Notes under the pieces: generated by a model
What the model saw: the letters and a program-made list of their open reading frames with translations, nothing else
Database searches by the model: none
Told to the model about the DNA's origin: nothing
Translations under genes and position numbers: made by a program
From: Progne subis subis
Taxonomy: Eukaryota > Chordata > Aves > Passeriformes > Hirundinidae
Assembly (NCBI GenBank): GCA_022316685.1
Contig: JAKJHU010000037.1
Span: 1,599,792 to 1,663,791 of the forward strand
DNA: 64,000 bases
Direction of reading: 5' to 3'
Part shown: positions 61,201 through 64,000 of the stretch, piece by piece
Layout: each line of letters begins with the position of its first letter
Position numbering within the stretch: the first letter of the stretch is position 1

Positions 61201-63354
61201 CATGCCTCTGTGTAACAGGATAATGGTTACCTTTGAAAGGACAGTAAACAAACAGGGCAGGTGTCATCTACCCACAGAACATTTGTGAGGTGCCACAGTG
61301 CAAAAAATAATTGGAAGTTGAAAGTTTTGTTATATGTAAAGGGAAAGCTTTTAAACTCTGCTTATCTGTGAGGATGGCAGTTTGTAGTCTAGCTGCTTGT
61401 TTCAGAAGTCACTCCAAATCGCTGACTTGTGAATTATAGATGTATACAATTATTACAAGTATTTCCTGCTACCTTTTTACTTAAAAGCACACTATTAAAA
61501 CAGGAGGGAAGAGCCTTACCTGCTGATGTGATTCACTTTGTTACATGCTTTCTCCTCTCAGATTTTTGCCACAGAGGGCACAAAGCTTGCTTCAGCTCTT
61601 CATGCTCTTTCTGATCAGGTGATGTATCTTATGACATCAGTGATACTGCTTAGAGGTTGCCTGTGCTGCCTTCTCCCTTAAATTAATGTTGGAGTCTTTA
61701 CCAGAATTATTTTGTCTTCCTGGACCACGTACCAGGTACATGATGACAAGCCTTTGCTTCTGTTGGAGGCTGAAAAACTCAACTCCATGTGCAAGCAGCT
61801 CCAGATAACAGCTAAAGCTTCTGCTCAGGGTAAAAGTGCTACATTTACAAAGGTAAGCTAAAAATTATATATATTTCTCAAATTTTGTTTTGAAATAAAG
61901 TAATTTACTAATTTATGCTCCAGTTAAAATATGGAACTAGGTTGCAGTAGTACTGTAATCCACTAGAACTCCATTCAGATAAACAGGAACTGTAATTAAA
62001 TGTACCTCAATATGGACTTCAAATTTTAATGAAGGTAATATGTACTTTTCTCACTGTAATAATTACTGGTATTATTGTTACTGATGATTAACATAAATGT
62101 ACCAAATTCCAAACCCCCAACTCCACTACATGAAATACATTTGGTTCTCAGTAGGTAGCGTCTACCCTGGACTGCGCAGATTTTTTTTTTTCCAATATTC
62201 ATATCTGCTATAAATAACTACATTGACAGCTGCCATGAAAGTTTCATCACTGTTACCACGATCTGCAAAGATCAGAGGGGATCAGTATCCCTGAGCCAGC
62301 AGTGATCAGTGTGAGCCAGACCATTTCCATGCACCTGGATTGGATGTTTGTTTCCAATTGGCTGTGGGAAGGGTGTTTCAGTTTTACAGGAGGGTGTGAA
62401 ACTGGCTAAAGCGTGCGAGCCACTCAGAACCAAACTGAGCACCTTGGGGCTACTGTGTGGTTTATTTTACACTCTCTATATTAAATGGGAACTCCAGTCT
62501 GTTTATACAGTGATGTATCACAGTACATAGCAATAATAGGTTCTCAGATTAATGTTTGAGGGCCCAGACATGTGGCCTGTGCTGAGTGTTAAGATTTAAG
62601 ATAACTTTTAGTGTAACATCCAACTAAGGCTTAGATGATGCATGGCTTTCTAAATCATGCTGGCAAGACATAAAACAAAAGGAAAACCATGAAGTATTGT
62701 GATGATTCATACTTAGATTGTAAGAGCTCCTTTCCAAGAGACTTCTGTTACTGTTTAATATAATATTATTAGTAGTTCATTCTCTTGGGATGTGTCTGCA
62801 TCATAGCTCAAGTCATGCTTAATAGGAGGGATGCTCTTGTTTTACATATACTATACAGAGGTTTTAAAAAATGGAGGTAAACCCATTTGATTAGGAGGTA
62901 TTTCAGAAGGACAAGTATTACTTAACCCAGCTCAAAGCAGATAACCATCTCATGCCTAAAACAACTGCCTAACAGAAGTATTGAGTGGTATTGCTCTACT
63001 ATTAATTGTCTGGTTTAGGTTGATGCATGCATTCTGAAAACAAGGAATGTGATGACTCTGTTATGTCAACTTCTTCCACTTTGCTGCAAATTACTGAGAA
63101 AGGTGAGTACTTGTTTAACCTGCGCTATTTAAGTTCTGGGGTTTGGTTGGTTGGGTTTGTTTTTAAGAGATCTTTCTTATATACATACACAGAACAAAGC
63201 AGGAAATGGTTGTCTTAAGCCTGCTCCACCATGGAAAGAAGACAGAATACGAACTGGCACAAATGCACGTACTCCAGAAAGAAGAGTGGACACATTTGGC
63301 ATCAAGTCTTTAGAAAATCATGTAACAAACATGACGTTTTTAGAGAGCAAGTAA
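7132..63354 (+). CDS. CTNNAL1: Alpha-catulin (catenin alpha-like 1), complete spliced coding span of 19 exons
   Basis: Joining the 19 exons listed below gives 762 codons plus TAA at 63352-63354. The product is closely similar to vertebrate alpha-catulin along nearly all its length, and human CTNNAL1 (734 residues as I recall) also has 19 exons. It belongs to the vinculin/alpha-catenin family of helical bundles. There is no signal peptide or membrane segment. In other vertebrates it is a cytoplasmic and cortical scaffold reported to bind the RhoGEF Lbc, IKK-beta and dystrobrevin. Family similarity runs from about residue 25 to 709; residues 1-24 are a Ser/Gly-rich leader and 710-762 a divergent tail. 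The start is ATG 7132: an in-frame TGA lies at 6970-6972, no other ATG intervenes, and the context has G at -3 and +4. All junctions are GT/AG and preserve frame, so the gene looks intact. Confidence 0.96.
7258..10334 (+). other. Intron 1, 5' part: end of CpG island then unique AT-rich DNA
   Basis: GC-rich to about 7800, then AT-rich with short T and A runs. I recognise no interspersed repeat. A palindromic MARE/AP-1-like site sits at 10073-10087 (see findings). Intron 1 as a whole runs 7258-28431 and is the most likely place for intronic regulatory elements. Confidence 0.8.
10335..10675 (+). repeat. CR1 LINE fragment, 3' end, + orientation
   Basis: Contains characteristic CR1 3'-terminal phrases in order: an AGGGACTTTTCACAAAGG-like block, a TTAGGAAGAAATTCTTC block, then AAGTATTCAAGGCCAGGTTGG and the CTAGTGGAAGGTGTCCC block near 10623-10640. 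It is 5' truncated, as most CR1 copies are, and clearly diverged. Confidence 0.9.
11375..12220 (+). repeat. Old CR1-family LINE fragment, + orientation
   Basis: Starts inside the reverse transcriptase region: a frame at about 11393-11428 reads [13 protein letters not shown]. It continues through the region corresponding to the ORF2 C-terminus, with a block near 11758-11820 matching the CR1 sequence for [18 protein letters not shown] residues, and ends with ACTAGATGATCCTGG-like 3' sequence near 12190-12210. Many stops and indels: an inactive fossil. Its middle is similar in inverted orientation to 31760-32120. Confidence 0.8.
12221..13494 (+). other. Intron 1 segment between CR1 copies
   Basis: AT-rich sequence without a recognised repeat or exon. 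Several T-rich runs. Nothing further can be supported. Confidence 0.6.
13495..14528 (+). repeat. CR1 LINE fragment with reverse transcriptase remnant, + orientation, 3' end missing
   Basis: Translated pieces in shifting frames match CR1 ORF2 in order: [20 protein letters not shown], then [30 protein letters not shown], an HGFTK block (about 14060), [19 protein letters not shown] and INDL, then [17 protein letters not shown]. The catalytic box normally FADD reads FTDE, and frames are broken, so the copy is dead. Unusually, it stops inside ORF2 at a G/T-rich tract instead of reaching the CR1 3' end. Confidence 0.9.
14529..14693 (+). repeat. G/T-rich low-complexity tract
   Basis: About 165 bases made almost wholly of G and T on the + strand, with GGTTT and GTTT units and a T-run near 14606-14621. 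It directly abuts the broken 3' end of the CR1 copy and finishes in a pyrimidine-rich stretch with CTAACAG. Confidence 0.9.
19201..19238. repeat. Poly-A run of 38 bases
   Basis: Uninterrupted A tract followed by a C/A-rich stretch. No retrocopy is recognisable next to it. Length may be unstable or misassembled. Confidence 0.9.
21280..21304. repeat. Poly-T run of about 25 bases
   Basis: Simple T tract followed by TTAATTAA-like sequence. No retrocopy recognised on the minus strand beside it. Confidence 0.85.
21456..21823 (-). repeat. CR1 LINE fragment, 3' end, minus orientation
   Basis: Reads on the + strand as the reverse complement of a CR1 3' end: a GGTTGGAAGGGA block at 21480, then CAGGTTGCTCAGGGCC and CCTGGCCTCGAACA, then GGGCAACCTGTTCCAGT and a CAGTGAGGTC block before it breaks off. 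Typical 5'-truncated copy with moderate divergence. It abuts the LTR that follows. Confidence 0.93.
21836..22869 (+). mobile_element. Solo LTR of an avian ERVL-type endogenous retrovirus, + orientation
   Basis: A roughly 1.03 kb unit beginning TGTG and ending CACCACA. It resembles a long LTR family that I associate with ERVL-like elements widespread in birds. It has a TATA-like GTATTTAAA near 22011-22019, several imperfect internal repeats with the core CCATGCTGGAGCAG (about 22193, 22337 and 22387), an AATAAA at 22599-22604, and a GGTGAGTGATCTCTCC block near 22737. No gag, pol or env sequence flanks it, so it is a solo LTR. I could not identify a clean target-site duplication, and the family name is from memory. 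Confidence 0.75.
22870..24984 (+). other. Intron 1 segment, unique sequence
   Basis: AT-rich intronic DNA with a short A-rich patch at about 23742-23758. No exon or repeat family recognised. Confidence 0.6.
24985..25765 (-). repeat. CR1 LINE fragment, 3' region including ORF2 C-terminus, minus orientation
   Basis: The left edge shows the CR1 3' phrase GAATGGTTTGGGTTGAAAG. The minus strand at about 25373-25564 encodes recognisable ORF2 C-terminal residues: [20 protein letters not shown] followed by [16 protein letters not shown]. The rest is diverged with small indels. Non-autonomous remnant. Confidence 0.92.
25766..28431 (+). other. Intron 1, 3' part
   Basis: AT-rich, no recognisable repeat or exon. 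It ends in a T-rich polypyrimidine tract and TTTGCAG before exon 2. Short open frames on both strands are treated as chance. Confidence 0.65.
28432..28621 (+). CDS. CTNNAL1: CTNNAL1 exon 2 (residues 43-106)
   Basis: Opens with [12 protein letters not shown] and carries [17 protein letters not shown], a hallmark of alpha-catulin's first helical bundle. Acceptor TTTGCAG, donor GCAG|GTATGT, leaving one base of the next codon. 190 bases, so skipping shifts the frame. Confidence 0.97.
31440..32640 (-). repeat. Old CR1-family LINE fragment, minus orientation
   Basis: The left edge (GAATCACAGAATAACTGAAG) resembles the reverse complement of a CR1 3' end. The part at 31780-32120 is similar, inverted, to the CR1 copy at 11375-12220: GCAGCTGGCCAT and the GTCTAGCAGCCCTGCC / CAGTATCAGACACTC blocks correspond. 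Sequence near 32533-32625 (GTGAGGCTGACTAGCCC, then GATGGATGTGACAGTTG) matches the reverse complement of CR1 ORF2. Heavily decayed; the right edge may extend to about 32830. Confidence 0.75.
34004..34024. repeat. Poly-A run of 21 bases
   Basis: Simple A tract in intron 2, not linked to a recognisable retrocopy. Confidence 0.8.
34710..34897 (+). CDS. CTNNAL1: CTNNAL1 exon 3 (residues 106-168)
   Basis: Encodes [14 protein letters not shown] and the highly conserved [19 protein letters not shown], ending RNK. Acceptor TTCTAG, donor AACAAG|GTATTG, phase 0 at the end. Confidence 0.97.
34898..39718 (+). other. Intron 3
   Basis: About 4.8 kb. Contains a 26-base-period tandem duplication at 35240-35281, a CR1 fragment at 36252-36865 and a T run near 37315-37331. 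The rest is AT-rich with no recognised element. Confidence 0.8.
36252..36865 (-). repeat. CR1 LINE fragment, 3' region with ORF2 C-terminus, minus orientation
   Basis: The + strand reads as a reverse-complement CR1: CTGAGCTGGAAGGGACTTAA at 36272, CTGGGGAGCCTGTTCCAGTG near 36399-36420, then the CTCCAGGCTGGACAGACTGA block. The minus strand encodes ORF2 C-terminal remnants: [16 protein letters not shown] and [15 protein letters not shown]. It is less decayed than the copies at 11.4 and 31.4 kb. Confidence 0.95.
39719..39838 (+). CDS. CTNNAL1: CTNNAL1 exon 4 (residues 169-208)
   Basis: Forty codons: [17 protein letters not shown], then [14 protein letters not shown]. Acceptor TCTTGCAG, donor CAAAAT|GTAAGT, phase 0 at both ends, so skipping would stay in frame. 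Confidence 0.97.
39839..41678 (+). other. Intron 4
   Basis: About 1.8 kb of AT-rich DNA. Contains a 10-bp-stem inverted repeat at 41077-41101. The acceptor follows a GT-rich stretch (TTTTGTGTGTGTGTTTAG). No mobile element recognised. Confidence 0.8.
41679..41768 (+). CDS. CTNNAL1: CTNNAL1 exon 5 (residues 209-238)
   Basis: Thirty codons starting [15 protein letters not shown] and ending [15 protein letters not shown]. Donor TCAAAG|GTGAGT. Phase 0 at both ends. Confidence 0.97.
42068..42238 (+). CDS. CTNNAL1: CTNNAL1 exon 6 (residues 239-295)
   Basis: Fifty-seven codons beginning [17 protein letters not shown] and ending SGIKEFK. Acceptor TTTAAAAAG with the pyrimidine tract a little upstream; donor TTCAAG|GTAAGA. 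The preceding intron is only 299 bases. Confidence 0.97.
42239..43246 (+). other. Intron 6
   Basis: About 1.0 kb, AT-rich. An open frame at 42493-42816 reads through on the + strand but shows no family similarity and no splice context. No repeat recognised. Confidence 0.75.
43247..43447 (+). CDS. CTNNAL1: CTNNAL1 exon 7 (residues 296-362)
   Basis: Sixty-seven codons: [19 protein letters not shown], then [19 protein letters not shown], conserved in the alpha-catenin/vinculin family. Acceptor TTTTTCAG, donor CAAGCT|GTAAGA. Confidence 0.97.
43448..45254 (+). other. Intron 7
   Basis: About 1.8 kb of AT-rich DNA without recognised repeats or exons. It ends TTTGTTTGTAG before exon 8. Confidence 0.75.
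45255..45341 (+). CDS. CTNNAL1: CTNNAL1 exon 8 (residues 363-391)
   Basis: Twenty-nine codons: [13 protein letters not shown], then [16 protein letters not shown]. This is one of the more diverged segments compared with the human sequence I recall. Donor AGAGAG|GTAAGT. Confidence 0.95.
45342..48376 (+). other. Intron 8
   Basis: About 3.0 kb. No interspersed repeat recognised. A G/T-rich stretch lies at about 48115-48145. Open frames such as 46603-46851 lack any family match. Confidence 0.7.
48377..48535 (+). CDS. CTNNAL1: CTNNAL1 exon 9 (residues 392-444)
   Basis: Fifty-three codons: [31 protein letters not shown] and [11 protein letters not shown]. Acceptor CACTCAAG, donor GTTGAG|GTAAGT. 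Phase 0 at both ends. Confidence 0.97.
48536..49993 (+). other. Intron 9
   Basis: About 1.5 kb of AT-rich DNA with an A-rich patch near 49509-49532. Nothing else recognised. Confidence 0.75.
49994..50086 (+). CDS. CTNNAL1: CTNNAL1 exon 10 (residues 445-475)
   Basis: Thirty-one codons beginning [10 protein letters not shown] and continuing [19 protein letters not shown]. Acceptor AATTCAG, donor CCACAG|GTATGT. Confidence 0.97.
50087..50388 (+). other. Intron 10
   Basis: A 302-base intron with nothing notable. It ends TTTGTCCAG before exon 11. Confidence 0.85.
50389..50539 (+). CDS. CTNNAL1: CTNNAL1 exon 11 (residues 476-526)
   Basis: Encodes [19 protein letters not shown], then [19 protein letters not shown] and NDVFEGRRG. 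Donor AGAAGAG|GTAAGA leaves one base of a Gly codon. Confidence 0.97.
50540..56466 (+). other. Intron 11
   Basis: About 5.9 kb. A purine- and A-rich stretch spans about 54230-54500, and a GC-richer patch of unknown nature spans about 53560-53960. A strong but apparently unused donor (CAGGTAAGT) sits at 56351-56359 (see findings). No CR1 copy recognised. Confidence 0.7.
56467..56504 (+). CDS. CTNNAL1: CTNNAL1 exon 12 (residues 526-538), 38-base micro-exon
   Basis: Encodes the rest of Gly526 then [12 protein letters not shown], matching the YLSLPKP segment of mammalian alpha-catulin. Acceptor TTCATAG, donor CAGGG|GTAAGT. 38 bases, so skipping would shift the frame. It forms part of the linker before the C-terminal bundle. 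Confidence 0.93.
56505..59657 (+). other. Intron 12
   Basis: About 3.2 kb, AT-rich. A near-exact short repeat (TTATAAATCCAGT) occurs twice at about 57350-57390. Open frames at 57665-58000 have no recognised match. No mobile element recognised. Confidence 0.7.
59658..59708 (+). CDS. CTNNAL1: CTNNAL1 exon 13 (residues 539-555)
   Basis: Seventeen codons, [17 protein letters not shown], matching the NANLKSLKP segment of mammalian orthologues. Acceptor GAAACAG, donor CTGAG|GTAAGA. Phase 0 at both ends, so it could be skipped in frame. Confidence 0.94.
59807..59961 (+). CDS. CTNNAL1: CTNNAL1 exon 14 (residues 556-607)
   Basis: Encodes [18 protein letters not shown] and [17 protein letters not shown], then YSMYLFTR. 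Acceptor TTTACAG, donor ACCAG|GTAATT, leaving two bases of an Arg codon. The preceding intron is only 98 bases. Confidence 0.97.
59962..60712 (+). other. Intron 14
   Basis: About 750 bases. Contains a perfect 12-bp-stem hairpin at 60590-60617, about 95 bases before the acceptor (see findings). Otherwise AT-rich. Confidence 0.85.
60713..60761 (+). CDS. CTNNAL1: CTNNAL1 exon 15 (residues 607-623)
   Basis: Short exon completing Arg607 and encoding [16 protein letters not shown]. Acceptor CCCACAG, donor GCAGAG|GTAATG. 49 bases; skipping would shift the frame. Confidence 0.96.
60762..61561 (+). other. Intron 15
   Basis: 800 bases. A minus-strand open frame at 60904-61251 has no recognised family and is not considered a gene. 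Nothing else noted. Confidence 0.75.
61562..61618 (+). CDS. CTNNAL1: CTNNAL1 exon 16 (residues 624-642)
   Basis: Nineteen codons, [19 protein letters not shown], matching the VFAAEGLKL segment of mammals. Acceptor CCTCTCAG, donor GATCAG|GTGATG. Confidence 0.95.
61736..61852 (+). CDS. CTNNAL1: CTNNAL1 exon 17 (residues 643-681)
   Basis: Thirty-nine codons beginning [19 protein letters not shown] and ending SATFTK. Acceptor GTACCAG, donor ACAAAG|GTAAGC. The preceding intron is 117 bases. Confidence 0.95.
61853..63018 (+). other. Intron 17
   Basis: About 1.2 kb. AT-rich, no recognised repeat or exon. It ends TCTGGTTTAG before exon 18. Confidence 0.75.
63019..63102 (+). CDS. CTNNAL1: CTNNAL1 exon 18 (residues 682-709)
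   Basis: Twenty-eight codons: [13 protein letters not shown], then [15 protein letters not shown], the last well-conserved helix. Donor AGAAAG|GTGAGT. The following intron is 90 bases. Confidence 0.96.
63193..63354 (+). CDS. CTNNAL1: CTNNAL1 exon 19, terminal coding exon (residues 710-762 and stop)
   Basis: Acceptor TACACAG. Encodes [17 protein letters not shown], then a basic Thr/Arg-rich stretch with [12 protein letters not shown], ending FLESK and TAA. The tail is longer than, and unlike, the short human C-terminus I remember. The frame follows directly from exon 18 and the exon is open throughout, but conservation of the last 40 residues was not testable here. Confidence 0.85.
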   Translation, partial: NKAGNGCLKPAPPWKEDRIRTGTNARTPERRVDTFGIKSLENHVTNMTFLESK

Positions 63355-64000
63355 TCATAGCACTGAGAAATGCAGAAACTCCCATTTGAGAATAACACTT
63401 GCTGAAGTTTCAATACTGCTTTCTTTTGTGGAAAGTCAAGCCAGGTTAATTTGACATAACTGTTGACCTTTGTCACATCTAATAGATGTCCTGTTACTTA
63501 GCCATTAAAACACCAGCTAGTTGAAATGCTCTGTATTTTTATAATGTGAATGCCTTTCCTATGCTCACCATTGATACCGGTTTTGTAATTAATGCTTATG
63601 AACGTCTTACTGGATGTGTCAACCCAAAGATGCTGCTAATAGACATTTGATGTAAAGACCCCTGTGCTGCATTGCTATATGTAACACTACTGTTGAAGTC
63701 TGTAAACTCCTCTCTGGCCTATTTCAGTCTATGTATGTGATAAAGCAGAATCAGGAATATAGTCTGAAAGGCTGTGGCCTGAAGCACTGAAATGTTACCT
63801 TAGTTACGAGTTATACCTGCAATGAAGTAGTCCTAGGGAAAAAAAAAACCCTCTTTCAATAGCTGCACCCCTACATTTTAATCTTGACACGATTCATCTC
63901 TACAAAAAGTGTATTTCCAAGTGATTAATAGTCTCAACCCAAACCCTTTTTCTTTCACCCTATTTGTAGATGGCAGTTGTTGCTTTATTTTTTATTTAAA
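63355..64000 (+). other. CTNNAL1: CTNNAL1 3' UTR, probably continuing beyond the window
   Basis: No + strand AATAAA is visible between the stop and the window edge. The only likely signal is the variant ATTAAA at 63504-63509, followed by a T-rich stretch near 63535. The end of the mRNA is therefore either near 63530 or outside the window. Two AATAAA hexamers lie on the opposite strand at 63984-63996. Confidence 0.6.
63984..63996 (-). terminator. Paired minus-strand AATAAA polyadenylation hexamers
   Basis: TTTATT occurs at 63984-63989 and again at 63991-63996 on the + strand, giving two AATAAA hexamers on the minus strand. They could end a convergent neighbour lying to the right; in human this would be ABITRAM. 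AATAAA is frequent by chance in AT-rich DNA, so this is weak evidence. Confidence 0.3.

Noticed and set aside
1..64000. CRISPR arrays, bacterial operons, phage or toxin systems
   Set aside because: No spaced direct repeats, no ribosome-binding-site gene clusters and no prokaryotic genes. The spliced gene and CR1 repeats show vertebrate DNA.

Overview
The window is vertebrate nuclear DNA, almost certainly from a bird. It carries one multi-exon gene with long AT-rich introns. The introns hold many degraded CR1-type LINE fragments, the dominant interspersed repeat of birds and other sauropsids, and one solo LTR resembling avian ERVL-type elements. There are no bacterial operons, CRISPR arrays, rRNA genes or recognisable tRNA genes.

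The gene is CTNNAL1 (alpha-catulin), on the + strand and complete for coding sequence. I placed 19 coding exons between 7132 and 63354. All join in frame at GT/AG sites and give a 762-residue protein of the vinculin/alpha-catenin family. Exon 1 lies in a CpG island (about 6500-7800) that serves as the promoter. Intron 1 is very long (21.2 kb). Exons 2-19 occupy 28.4-63.4 kb.

Layout: 1-6400 is intergenic or an unidentified 3' UTR of an upstream gene, with simple repeats. 6500-7800 is the promoter CpG island with exon 1. 7258-28431 is intron 1, with five CR1 fragments and the LTR. 28432-43447 holds exons 2-7, with further CR1 pieces in introns 2 and 3. 45255-63354 holds exons 8-19. 63355-64000 is 3' UTR that probably continues past the edge.

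The protein is a cytoplasmic scaffold. From the literature, alpha-catulin binds the Rho exchange factor Lbc, IKK-beta and dystrobrevin, linking Rho and NF-kB signalling to the cortex. In human the neighbours are TMEM245 (5' side) and ABITRAM (3' side, convergent). Two AATAAA signals on the minus strand at the right edge fit that arrangement, but no neighbouring coding exon is visible here. Human 9q31 corresponds to the avian Z chromosome, so the window is probably Z-linked (inference).

I found no convincing new biological system. The points most worth checking are the long divergent C-terminal tail, inverted CR1 copies flanking exons 2-3, a CR1 copy missing its 3' end, and several perfect palindromes or hairpins in introns.
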